From NCBI GenBank assembly GCA_027625915.1, contig JANTQA010000070.1, positions 11,785,001 to 11,849,000 of the forward strand: a stretch of 64,000 nucleotides of DNA, in the 5' to 3' direction. The position numbers and the translations under genes are program-made. Shown piece by piece: positions 24,682-36,198 of the stretch; the stretch's first letter is position 1; each line of letters starts with the position of its first letter. The DNA is from Anaeramoeba flamelloides. Lineage: Eukaryota > Metamonada > Anaeramoebidae. Under the pieces are notes generated by a model. It was not told the DNA's origin. It searched no databases and worked only from the letters and a program-made list of their open reading frames with translations.

Positions 24682-25118
24682 ATGGATTTAAAAATTAATT
24701 TTTTAAAGCTGTATTACATAGCCAATGATTATATGGATTCGAAATATTTGATTGAACAAAAACTTATTTTAAAGATATTGATACCTAGTTTAATAATAAA
24801 AATACAAAATTTTTATTAATTAACACACATTCTCCCAGGCTTATTTCTAAAACTGAAGCAAAAATTGATGCTGTCAGAATTACAATATTTAAAAGAAGAT
24901 TTAAGTTAATACAAAAATTAAAAACCCTTGGTTTTGATGAATTAATTAATTATCTTCCTTTTAGAGAAAAAGAATTTGAAAATATTACCTGGCAATCAAA
25001 TAACTTAAAAGAATTAGAAACTGAACTAGACAAATATCGAATTCATCAATTAGAAAATACCTCAAGTTGGAAATGGCGTGAGGTTTTTTTTAATTTGAGA
25101 AATAAACTGAAAATTTAA
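24682..25118 (+). CDS. Small two-exon protein of unknown function, 3' end formed by a repeat
   Basis: I propose exon 1 at 24682-24710 (MDLKINFLKL), a 128-bp intron starting GTATTACATA and ending TTCTCCCAG, and exon 2 at 24839-25118. The phases fit and the product is 102 residues. Exon 2 encodes a charged, probably helical stretch (for example RLISKTEAKIDAVRITIFKR in its own frame context and LKELETELDKYRIHQ). No family is recognised. The last 12 residues and the TAA lie inside a hairpin repeat that begins at 25081, so the original gene may have been longer. It could also be an exon of a decayed gene. Evidence is the open frame, intron length and splice phase only. Confidence 0.4.
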
Positions 25119-25243
25119 GAAATTTTCAGTTTATTGTTTAAAATAAAAAAACCGCCCTCAAGGGTCTAGGTTTTCCAGAATTCAAAAGAATTGAGTAAAA
25201 TCTTTGATTTAACTCAATTCTTCGTAATTGTAGAAAACCTAAC
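25081..25243. repeat. Two-hairpin element (CCTAAC family)
   Basis: First hairpin: 16-bp perfect arms AATAAACTGAAAATTT (25101-25116) and AAATTTTCAGTTTATT (25120-25135) around AAG, extended by AGGTTTTTTTTAATTT on the left and TAAAATAAAAAAACC on the right. Second hairpin: CTAGGTTTTCCAGAATTC to GTAGAAAACCTAAC. The spacer CGCCCTCAAGGGT is GC-rich. Both hairpin types also occur in the 28865-29155 array. Confidence 0.8.
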
Positions 25244-26391
25244 AATAAAAGATATTTAAAATGGAAGGGTTCCACTTCGATTTTAAAACTTTTAAATTTT
25301 ACAAATTATTTATACAGGTACTCTTATGTTATGAATAAAAATAAATAAAAATATTGTGAATTATACTAAAAGCCAAAAAAATTAGATATAACTGAAAAGT
25401 TGTACCCACCCACTTTTTATTTTTAATACAAAATTGAAAATGAAATAAAAAAAGATCATATTCTATAAATAATGATAAATGGAAGGTCTGATTTTTCACA
25501 AATTTTTATTCAAAATATTTACAATAATAGATTGAGTAACTATTTATTTGACTTTCTTGTTATTTTTTTTTTGATTGGAAAGGGTTGAAAGATCTGTCAA
25601 TTAAACTAAAACAAAATAGAATAAAACTCATGATTTAATATTTGGTTGAATTTGTTTTCTTTTTTGTAATTTTTTTCAAGAATCTTTTTTGGTAAACAAA
25701 AAAAAATTTTTTTTTATAAATGACATTGAATAACTACTAAAAATGATTAACTATTATTTTGCGATTCTAGAAATTTTTTCATGATTTTCGAAAAATTATA
25801 GTAATTTTTTTTAATACCGCTAAATTATCAAGTATCATGATTTCAGAAACTTATTACAATTTTTTCTATAAATATCAATTTTATAGTGATAATTCCAATT
25901 TAATAATTGAAATTATGATTATATAATGATAATAAAAATTTATGCAACTTTATAGTAAAAGTGAAAAGGTATTTATCCAATACTCCTATCGATAATTTGA
26001 TAAATTAATCATACGGATAATATAAAATAAATCTTGAAAATTATTAAAATTACATATATGTAAAAATTTTTTCTTGTTTTTTTTCTTTTTGATTTAATTT
26101 GCCTAAAAGTCAATAAATATGTTGTTATTCATAAAAAACACTATTCGAATCAGAGTTCCCAAAATGATTCCATTTTTGGAATTTTTGGAATGACAAACAT
26201 TTAAATTTTGGAATCATAATATTATAATAATTATAATAGTATCTTTTTTATCAACATTTCCTATTTTTTATATATCTTTTAAGGGTAATTTTTCATTAAA
26301 ATCAAAATTATTTTATTCTGGTTCCATTGAAACAAAAAAAGAATTTTTTATTTGGGTTTAAAACTCTATTAATATATAAATCCCTTAGCAC
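25244..26391. other. Intergenic, no feature seen
   Basis: AT-rich sequence without a credible reading frame, RNA gene or repeat ends. Confidence 0.4.
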
Positions 26392-27876
26392 CCCAAATAA
26401 CCTAAAAACATTTCAAACAAAAATTTTAATTTGAAATGTTATCAAAGGATAATAAGGTATAGAATTAATAGAAAATTATCTTAGAAAGAAAATTTTATAA
26501 TTAAAAATTGTATAGTTACTGAAAATAAAAAAATAACTTGAAAAAAAAATTTTCAACATTGGGAATTTTTTTTTGGTTATTGTGATTTTATTATTTTTCC
26601 AAATTTTGTCAAAATAAATTTTTTTTTTTTTTTGAAAAGTTTGTCTACACATCAAAAACCTCTTATTTTTAACATTTAAAACACATTATACTTTACTAGA
26701 ATTTTTTTGGGGGGGCCTTTGCACCCCAAAATTGCCTAAAATGCTTGATTAAATAATTTATTCATTATAAAAGTTATTATAACATCAAATAGAAAATTTG
26801 TTTTATCTACTGATTACTATTCAATATCAATATCTATATTAGATTCTAAATAATTTGAAAATAAAAAAAAATATAAATTAAATTTGAAAAAAAAATCAAA
26901 TTTTTTTTCATTGCAAAATTTTACAATTTTTTCAAACAAGATTTTTTTTAAATTTTAAATGATTTGGCCAATACTTAGATTCAGATTAATAATTGATTTT
27001 TTTTTTTTATTTTTTTACAATTTTTTAATTTTTGACTTTTTAAAATCTAGACATAAAATAAACAATATTGTTGAATTAGAGACCATATATCAGAACTTAT
27101 TTAACAAGATCTGGATTAATTTATTAAGGAAAAATCCAAATTTCCAAATATATTATTCAAATTTTTACCAATAATAAAATGCAATAAAAAAAATTTGGTT
27201 TTGGAGATTATTTTATTATATTGGAATAATATTTAAGAGTTATTTTTTATTTTATTTTAAATTTAGGTATAAATATTTTATCGATTAAAAAGTAATTTAT
27301 ATTTGTTTTATTCCAATTTAATAAATTGAAATTATTTTACAATTTTTTTTTTTTTTGATTTTAAATTATTATCTATTGCTAAAATAAAAGTTTTAGAAAA
27401 TTGATCATATTAAAAATTTAATTTTGGCCTAAAGAAATAAATTTCATTTTTCTCTTAATTGGATATTTATTGAAATTTTACCTAAAAAAAAAAAAATTAA
27501 ATTTCAAAGTAATTTATTTTTTTATTTATTTTTTTTATCATAAAATTAGCAAAATTGTTTGGTGGTTATTATTAATAAATTAATGTGTTGAGTTTTGAAT
27601 TTCTTTTAATGTAATAAAATTTCTGATTTAAAAAAATAAAATAAAAATAAAAATATTATAAAAAAAATGTAAAAATGAATAATTATTATTTTTTTTTGCA
27701 ATTTTAAAAAAAAAATCAATAACATAACTACTTTATCTTTGAACTATTTTGACTTTTTATTATAATTCAAATCTGGATTAAAGACAAATAAGAAAATTAA
27801 TATATTAGTAGATCAATATCATTTTAAATCTAATTTAAAAAACTTGATGAAATTTAGGCAAATCCGGGGTGCTAAG

Positions 27877-27878
<2 letters not shown>
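26392..27878. mobile_element. ~1.49-kb TIR element with CCCTTAGCACCCC ends
   Basis: The left end CCCTTAGCACCCCAAATAA is the inverted complement of the right end (reads CCCTTAGCACCCCGGATTT on the other strand), and both continue with CCTAAA. A third, inward copy of the left end, CCTTTGCACCCCAAAATTG, lies at 26716-26734, implying a nested or partly duplicated element. The interior is very AT-rich and non-coding, so it is presumably non-autonomous. The right end abuts a pure TA tract and the left flank is TATATAAAT, consistent with TA target preference. Confidence 0.7.

Positions 27879-27923
<45 letters not shown>
27879..27923. repeat. (TA)n microsatellite at transposon edge
   Basis: About 22 TA units immediately adjoining the right terminus of the 26392-27878 element. 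Insertion into, or expansion from, a TA target site is likely. Confidence 0.9.
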
Positions 27924-27926
<3 letters not shown>

Positions 27927-28216
27927 TTGGCATCAAATCAAAATAATTTTCTTATTAGAAATAAAGATAAAAGCTTCAATATTGGCGAAAAGATGATTAA
28001 AACTAAAATATCAATAAGAAAGACCGTAAATATTTCTTTTTATGAAAAATATTAAATTCTTTTAATAATTTAAAATAAAAATTAGTAATTAATAAATTTT
28101 GAGAATTATGAGATACTATTGAAAAAACAAATTTCAACAAGAAATAAGGTTCAACTAATCATTGAAATAAAAAAGAATCATTTTATTTCATGGAACCAAA
28201 AAAAGAATTATTTGGG

Positions 28217-28462
28217 TTTTTTATCAAAAAAGAATCAAAATGTTACCATTGTGAAAAAAAATTTGTTCATTAAAAAAAATAATCAATTAAGAATTTCTTT
28301 TCGTTTTTTAAATAGTAAATATTAGCAAAATGATTTTTTATCAAAGTAAAATTTTATGAACAAATCTTACATTTAAGATAAATCAAAGTCATTACCAATT
28401 AACAATCCCAAGAAACGAGATCATTTCATTACATTTTGACCATTTCAAATTGCTTTGGAAGG
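28217..28462 (+). repeat. Left arm of a ~2-kb foldback (long inverted repeat)
   Basis: About 245 bp that match, in reverse complement, 29925-30155. Shared blocks include AAAATGTTACCATTGTGAAA, AAAGTAAAATTTTATGAACA and AAAGTCATTACCAATTAACA. The arms look roughly 85-90% alike by eye. The ~1.46-kb loop holds the hairpin array at 28865-29155. Confidence 0.75.
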
Positions 28463-28864
28463 TTAAAAATACAAAAATTGTATTTTCATTTCACACTACA
28501 CTAGAATGAAAAAATAAAAGTTAATAAAAAAGGTAGACAAAAACATTCCATTCCTTTACCATTCATCTTGTTAAATAATCAATAAAGTTTATTCAAAATA
28601 TAATCAAAATTACAGAATTTTAAATTCATGAGGCTATTGTATTTATTACTGTTGTTAGTATAACCACCTTTTTTAAAAGTCTCTATTCTAGAAAAAAAGG
28701 GTATTTTTCTGGTAAAAAATTACAAATAAACTGAAGAATGAATTATAGTTTAATTCAACTTGGAGATATTTACTTTGATAGATAATAACGAATAATTTTG
28801 AAAATATTGTACTCATCTAATAAAACTGAAACACAGAAAAAAAAATCCCTGATGATAATTATCG

Positions 28865-29155
28865 GGGGTGTGCCGAAGAGTGTCTAGCTTTTCTTTAGTT
28901 TTTCTATTTTATTTATTAAATCTATTGATTTTCCAAATAAACAGAAAATTCAAGAAGACCTAAGGGCAGTTTTTAGTTTTTTTTTTTCCTATTCCAGAAT
29001 TCAAAAGAATGGAAAAAAATCAAAGATTTTACTCAATTCATTGAAATTCTGGAAAACCTAACGAAAAGTGTCCTAGGTTTTTTTTACTTTTTGAAATAAA
29101 CCAAAAATTGTTTAAATTTTTCTGTTTATTACAAAAATTAAAAAAAACCTAACGG
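28865..29155. repeat. Tandem hairpin array (CCTAAC family)
   Basis: Three hairpins in a row: one with arms around TTTTCCAAATAAACAGAAAA, one of the CCAGAATTCAAAAGAA... TTGAAATTCTGG type, and one of the AATAAACC...TCTGTTTATT type ending AAAACCTAACGG. Unit boundaries carry GTGCCGAAGAGTGTCTAG and CCTAACGAAAAGTGTCCTAG. Non-coding. Confidence 0.7.
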
Positions 29156-29924
29156 AAAATCAAAAAAACGATATTTTTTTCAATTTATATCAAAAAATAA
29201 TTCCATAATAGTCAAAATAATTGGTTATCCGTTTTGAAAGATATTTATTAATTTTCCAGTGCTTTTAAAATTTATGATTATAACCTCTTAACTGTGAAGA
29301 TAAAAATATTCAAATTTTCTACTATTAAATTCGAAAAAAATCTTAATAGAAAATTGGATTTTCCAACTTAAAGTTTCAAAATATCTTAAAAAATAATTTT
29401 TGATCCAAGATCCTTTATTAAATAATAATATTTATTAGAAGTGAAGTTATCAAAAAGTTAAAAATTAGCAAATGTTAAATTTTTTTTTGAAAAAATTTTT
29501 TCATGATCGTCTCTACTAAAAATTTTAATTTTTTTTTATTATTAGATTACATTCCAAGATCAAGTTAGTACTTGTTTGGGAAGACTAAAAATGAATAATT
29601 GATTTAAATTAAGGTTTGTTCTATATGGGGTTAAAGAATTTAAATAGTTTCTAAAATCTTAATATTTGGTTATTTTGAAGTTTTGATTGTATAAAATTAG
29701 TGAAAAATCAATCTCTTTTGAAAAAATATCTTTATTTGGAATATTATTTGATTTGGTTTGGTTTAAAAGGATATTTAAGATTAATCTTGATAAATTCACG
29801 TTGTCTAACAATGAAAAATATCTTATTGAATTAATATATTTTAATATTTCTCCATAAATAATTATCTTATTTTTAGTAAAGTTTCCAATTAAAATTCAAT
29901 TTTGTGTATTTTTAGCGTTCCACA

Positions 29925-30155
29925 GCAATTGAAAAGGATCAAAATTTAATGAAATAATTTTGATTCTGAAAATGTTAATTGGTAATGACTTTGGTTTTTC
30001 TTAAATGTAAGATTTGTTCATAAAATTTTACTTTGATCAAAAATCATTTTTCTAATATTTACTATTTAAAAAACCAAAACAAATTTTTGACTGTTTATTT
30101 TTTTTAATTACCCAAATTTTTTTCACAATGGTAACATTTTGATTCACAGACAATA
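29925..30155 (-). repeat. Right arm of the ~2-kb foldback
   Basis: Reverse-complement partner of 28217-28462 (see that entry). No coding sequence in either arm. Confidence 0.75.
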
Positions 30156-30918
30156 AAATATGAATAGTCCTTAAAACTCGTCATTTTGAAAATAATTTTC
30201 TTTTTCAAAAAATTAATGTGTGCTAGTGATTTGGATGATAACCATAACTTTTTCGAACACTAGTGTTTAAATTGTTCAAGTTTCAGATTAAGGTATATTG
30301 GTAATTTCTTTATTTTTCAAAATTGAGCAAAACATAATACAACATATTTTAGTTATTGAAGCTATCTAAAAAAAGTTGTGTTTCTGTTGAATATTTTGGC
30401 TAAAATGGTGGAGCAAAATTAAATTCTTGGGTTGTTTTGTAATTAGTGAGGAATAATTCTAAATCTTATAATTGATAAAAGATTTTGTAGACCAAAAGAA
30501 AATAGAAGCGAATCAAAATTTTGAACCAAGCCTTTATTTAAGTGCCTGTAATTTGGGGTGTTGGTTGGATAAAAAGATCAAAAAAAGTTGAGGTGAGATT
30601 GTTTGTTTTGTGAAGATCTTTAAATTTACAGAAAGAAAATTTGAGTTTGACAGAAAGAAGAAAAGGGTTAAAAAATAAATAAAAAAAAAAATTAAAAAAA
30701 AAAAAACAAAAAGCAAAAACAGAAAATAAAAAAAATATTTTGAGGGATAGCTGTATTTTTGTTTTTTAAAAGAAGTAGAATCTATGATCAATAAAACGAT
30801 CATAAATTTCAATTTACTTTCAAAAAAATTGCTATTTGTATTTCAACCAAAGCTTTTTGTTTTGTTCCACATTTAAAAAAAAAGTTGTTTTTTAATTTAG
30901 AATGACTAATTAACTTTT
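30156..30918. other. 3' flank of RPL27A
   Basis: AT-rich. The minus-strand 92-codon frame at 30534-30812 is Phe/Leu-rich low complexity over A/T runs, and I do not consider it a gene. Confidence 0.4.
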
Positions 30919-31627
30919 TTATTTCTTTTTGTTTTTTTCAAAAACAAGTTCACAAACACCACCAACGGCTTTAATTTTCTTTTCGGCGGTTTCTGAGAAT
31001 GATTTTGCTCTTACGATCATTGGCTGTTTTGGAAGTCTTCCTTTTCCAAGTACTCTAAAGTAACCAAATTTGACAACATCAATAACTGGTACTTCGTCAC
31101 CTTCTTTGGCTTTTTGATATTTTTTTCTTGTTTCTTCTGGAACTAAGGTCCAAAGTTTGTCAAGGTTAATGATTGGTGCATATTTAATATTGTTTTGTTT
31201 ATGATACCATCTCATACCAACTTTTCCAAAAAAACCTGGGTGATATTTATCAAAAGCAATTCTTTAAAAGAGTCAAAAAAATTTTTTAGAAAATAAGAAA
31301 AAAAAAAAAAAAAAAAAGAAAAAACTTTAAAATCACAAAAAGCAAAAATAAAAAAAAAAAAAAAAATTAGTAATTTTTCACAAATAATTTACCTATGATG
31401 TTGGAGACCACCTGATTTACCTCTACCACTTGGATGCTTTCTGTGTTTTCCTACACGACCATAACCATGAATAATTTGTCCTCTTTTTTTTCTGGATCTT
31501 TTAAAACGGGTTGGCTTTGGAGTAGTAAAGAAGAAAAGTAGAAAACAAAAATTTTAAAATGAGTTTTTTGAGACTACAGTTTTGGAGAAAGAAAAACAAA
31601 AGTAAGTTGAGTGAAAATAATTACCAT
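30919..31627 (-). CDS. RPL27A: 60S ribosomal protein L27a (uL15)
   Basis: Cytosolic large-subunit protein uL15. Three minus-strand exons: 31627-31625 (only the start codon), 31514-31393, 31261-30919; the product is 155 residues (human 148). After Met, [13 protein letters not shown] matches the family N-terminus. [20 protein letters not shown] and [17 protein letters not shown] follow, then [34 protein letters not shown] and [11 protein letters not shown], with a short Lys-rich tail. Introns are 110 bp (after ATG, phase 0) and 131 bp. All junctions are GT-AG with acceptors ending AAAG. A start codon split from the rest of the CDS by an intron is common in ribosomal protein genes. Confidence 0.96.
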
Positions 31628-33074
31628 TCTTTGAAAATAAAAACAAAGCAAAAAAAATGAAAAATAAATAGACTTTTTTTTTCTTATGAAGACAAGATAC
31701 CTGGAGAAAAATTGATTCAACTTTTATTTAATTAATAACAATTTGTTTTTTAAAAAGTATTACTAATTCTAAGAAATGTAAAATAAAAAGATCAAAACAG
31801 AATCATTTGTAATTAAATAGTATTTGGATAATAATCTTTTAACAAACTTGAAATTTGAAACTTAAATAACTTGTTAGCTTTTTCGATATAATAATTTCTG
31901 ATTCTTGGAGGGCAACTAATATTTCTCATTTGGAGAACTCAAATAAATTGCTCTCTAAAACACAGCCTTATCAATACAATAAAAAATCAAAAAATAATAA
32001 TAGATTTAGATATTTGAATTATAAATAGAAGAAAAATTTCACTCTATTTTCCTTTTTTTTTTGCTCCATAAAATGAAAAATTATTATCTAGTTTGTAGAT
32101 CTCTGTTTTGGCCTATTTATTATATTGAGTGGAATGAAGTATCATAAATAAAAGTATTTTTGAGAATCAAAATCAATAATACGTTTGAAATTTTATTTGA
32201 TTTAATATTCAAATACGTGTATTGGTTTACCAGGCAAGAAAAATCTTTTCATTACTAAACTATCGATCTGACATACACTTTAAGGCTATAATCATTACGT
32301 TTAAAAATAATTGTTTGAAATGGATTAAAAATATATTGTAATTTTTATGAGTGCCGAATAACAATGAAAAACCAACCAACTTGTGAAGTGTGATTGATCT
32401 ATAAAAATCAGCAATCAAAAAAGCCTACATTTTCTTGAAAAAAGTGCCAAAGAGTGAAAAACTCAATTTCCAAATAAAATGATTATGATTTGTCATTTAA
32501 GAAACAACGCTGTTGATAATGAAGTGTCGATCTATGGGCACTTTTTGAGATCTCAAAGATTTTTTTTATTCATTTTTTCCCACTCACAATTAAGTTATTT
32601 TTTTCACAAGAATGCTACATAATCCTTACTTTGTCGAATATAGAGAGTTACAATATAACCAAATATTGGATTAAATCGAATTAAATTCATTTTGTACTTA
32701 AAGACTCAATTGGAATTAAATTGAAGAAATTTAACCCTTTGGAAATATATAAAAAGAAACTATTAATTTTTTGATAAATTTTGATTTTTTGGATTTGAAT
32801 GAGTTTAAACTTTTTTTTGTTAAATAAATTTTGAGTCAGTGAGATATGAGGAATTCTTTGTTTTTTTTTTTTGCATTTTTTACTAATGAGATTTCTTTTA
32901 ACTTTTTTTTTTTTAATTGTATTTTTTGCCCATGAGGATCCCCTCAGAATATTTTATTTAGTGATTTGAATTTTTTTCAATCTAAAGATTGGGTAAATTC
33001 ACAATACACTTTTTTCTTTTGGTTTCAAGTCATTCCTAAGAGTATGGATCAAATCCACAGTAAACGACCAAACC
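31628..33074. other. Upstream region of RPL27A, no gene seen
   Basis: Holds the RPL27A promoter on its left edge, with no recognisable motif. A GTGCCGAAT near 32352 and a GTGCCAAAGAGTG near 32443 hint at eroded hairpin-family spacers, but no hairpin can be defined. Otherwise featureless. Confidence 0.4.
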
Positions 33075-34437
33075 CTTAAGGGAGTAGCCACGGTAAAGGA
33101 AAATTTTTAACTTTTTTGCAATGTTGACAAGGATAAGAAAATAACATTTTTTACTTTGGATGTACCTCATTGATTTTTATTATTTAAAGTACTTCATTCA
33201 TTAGATTTTTTAAATTTTTTTTTCAAAGTCTCAAAGAAATTGCCACAATAGAATGTTGAGTTAAATTACTTAAAATAGTTTTTCAAGTGTTGAATGACTT
33301 ATCTTTTATCTTTATCTCAACATTCTATTGTGGCTTTTATTTTTTTCATTTTTCTTTTTTCATCATTTTTGAATTTTTTTAATCATGAAAACAAAAAGTA
33401 TTTAGAAATATTTTTTTCTCAGTGACATTTGAGATTAATCGATTTTGTTTAAAAATGAATAATACCATTACAATACAGAGAAGCATAAAAGAAAACATGA
33501 ATGTGGCTTAAATTGCTTGAAGAATTCCAAAAAATAATAATAATCCCAAAATATTACTTGTTAGGATTTTAAATCGTTGGATTTGGTGGAATTGGAGAAG
33601 TGAATATGATTATATTCTAACAAAATTTATACGACAAAAAAGTTATAAGTTATATTCTAAAAATCTAAAATTATCTTCTCCCAAAAAAAAAAACTAAAAT
33701 TATTCCAAAAATTTGGACACATCAAAAAATCAATAATAGGAAACCAGAAACTCACTTTATTATATTTTTCCAAAAGTACTATAAAATCACATTTAACTAA
33801 GATAGTATTAATGTTTTTATGAGCACTCCTTCATACTTAAATAAAAGAAAACAATATCAAACAAAAAAATCAAAATCACTGTGTCCAAAATAATAAAATG
33901 AGATGAACAATAAATGTATTGGCAAATTTGTTAAAATTACAACAACAATTGTGATCGATCAAATGATAAGATTCCATGGACCAATTGTATGTGATTTTTC
34001 AATTTAAGAAACTCAACACTAACATTCTATCAAACGATCAAACAAAAAATTCCAGATCTAACGAAACAGATTAAGTAACTTCAGAAATAAAAAATGAAAA
34101 CAAAAACAAAAAAGACAAAAAATGAAATAGTTTGTTGAATTAAAATTAATTCCCAATAGGATGTCAAGTATGATATTGCTATTCTTTCGACTGTTTAAAC
34201 AATGCTCAAATTTTTGGAATTTAGTTGGTTTAAATAAAAAATAAAAAAAAATCAAAACTATTTTATTGATTTAGTTTCTTTTTATTTATTATTGAGCATG
34301 ACTAAAAAAGAAAATAACAAATAATTTTTTAAAATAAATTTTTAGAGAATCTATGATCACACACCACCGAAATAAAATGTTCTTATCTCATCTCTCTCAA
34401 ATTTTTATCAGTCTTATGGTGTAGCTACTCCCTTAAG
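33075..34437 (+). mobile_element. ~1.36-kb TIR element with CTTAAGGGAGTAG ends
   Basis: Left end CTTAAGGGAGTAGCCACGG; right end, on the other strand, CTTAAGGGAGTAGCTACACC. Internal hairpin: GCCACAATAGAATGTTGAG (33242-33260) against CTCAACATTCTATTGTGGC (33326-33344). Its right third (33690-34110) is repeat X, also present at 10851, 39931, 40915 and 43803. No transposase is visible. A truncated copy in the opposite orientation starts at 40436 and a left-end fragment lies at 7635. Confidence 0.75.
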
Positions 34438-35533
34438 AACAAAACTTAATTATCTTAATTAACAAAATTAGATAAACAAGAAAGATTCATGAAACTCAAA
34501 TGATTTCTAATAGACATTATATAATTTGATACAAGTTTTTCTTTTTATATATAACTGATTTGTTTACAAACCATACGTTGAAGAATTTCTAAACACAACC
34601 AACAAAGAGCAGATTTAAATGAAATTAAACTATTATTTGGAATTATTTTATTTTTTTCTGCTCAAATAAAAATTATGAAAATTTCAAAACAAAAGAGTTG
34701 GGGACCAATTATCAAAATATATGATCGACCAAAGTTTGACCCTTTTAGTGGTATGCTTCCTTATATTTATATTTTTATTTCTTCAAATAACTTATTGTTA
34801 AAAACATTTCCAAAGAAATATAAATAATACATTAACTAGGAATTTAAATTTCAAACTAAAATGATCAAAATTTTCCTTCAACTTACCAAAAAATTAATCC
34901 CCACTAATTAAATAAAAGACCAAAGTTTCCAATTCTAAAAAGGTAAATTATTGAATGATTCTTGAAGAAATTTAAAATGTTACACAAATTATCAAACCTT
35001 TTTTTGCAAAACAAAATGAAAAATTTTTTTACTATTTATTTCTCAAAATGGGTTATTAATTTAATTTCAATGGCATTATGAGATTTATTGGTACACTCTT
35101 AAAAAAAGATTTTTTTTGCAAATGTATTTGAAAAAGTTTTTGATTCCATATGAGATGACAAAAACCACAAACTAGACTGCAAAAACTCATTTTACTCTTT
35201 AACTGTATAGATAAAACATATTCCTTCCCTAACCCTTGTTTCACAATACCTTATTATCGATTAAAAACTTTTATTTTCGAAAAAACAAAAAATTAAAAAG
35301 AAAGTTTAACTTTTTATAATAATTTTTGAACTTGGATAAAGTAATAATAGAAAAAAATAAAAGCCACAATAAATAATCTTTATGATTTGAAATTGGAAGT
35401 TAGAAACCAAGCATAAATTCATCTTATTTTCCAATACCTCTCAAATTTCAAATGAAAATATTTTTCAATCCAGTATCAAGTTAAAAATTTTTCATTTTTA
35501 TTATTTTTTCTTGGTTTACTTGATTTTTATCAA
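34438..35533. other. Upstream region of the PH-domain gene
   Basis: AT-rich with no credible reading frame or repeat; should contain the promoter of the gene starting at 35534. Confidence 0.4.
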
Positions 35534-36164
35534 ATGGAAAGTTATCTCAGTTTTGGATGTAAGTTCACAAATCTAAACCTTGGTTTTTGAATTGATGGTT
35601 GTGAAATCAGAATCACAAAAACTTTTTTTATCATTTCCAAAATTGTTCTTTTTTTCTCTTTTTAATTATTTTTTTCTACAAAATTCTTCAATCTGATCAA
35701 AAAACAAAGCGCGTATAAAATCACAAAAAAAAAGATACTTAGTCTTACAAGGAAAAACATTAGTTGTGTATAAATCTGAAAAAGAATTTAAATCAAAAAA
35801 AACACCAAAGCAAGAAATAAACATTTTTGGTTATAAATGCTCGAGGTTTGATCCACCAAAAAAGAAAAAAAAAAATGTCAAGTTTTACTTTAAATTAGAA
35901 CATTTCCTTTCTGGAAACATATTCTTTTCAACAGAAGACCACTCGATAGGAGCGAAATGGGTTGAATGCTTAAAATCCCATAACCCAAAAAGTTCAAATA
36001 AGACAGTATCTTCGGTTGTCACAAAGCCCGAAAAACTACCAAGTGTACAATCAAACCCAAAATTGCTTGACGATCTTGAAGGAATTGAATTCTTGAAATC
36101 AAGTTATTTCTTTTCAAACCAAGCCAAAGAAAACAAAAGTAAATATTATTTTGAAAGATCTTGG

Positions 36165-36198
<34 letters not shown>

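Noticed and set aside
28119-28325. 68-codon Lys/Asn-rich plus ORF
   Set aside because: Lies largely in the foldback arm repeated at 29925-30155 and is not conserved as a frame there.
30534-30812. 92-codon Phe/Leu-rich minus-strand ORF next to RPL27A
   Set aside because: Translation of A/T homopolymer runs in the 3' flank; looks like a membrane protein only because of composition.
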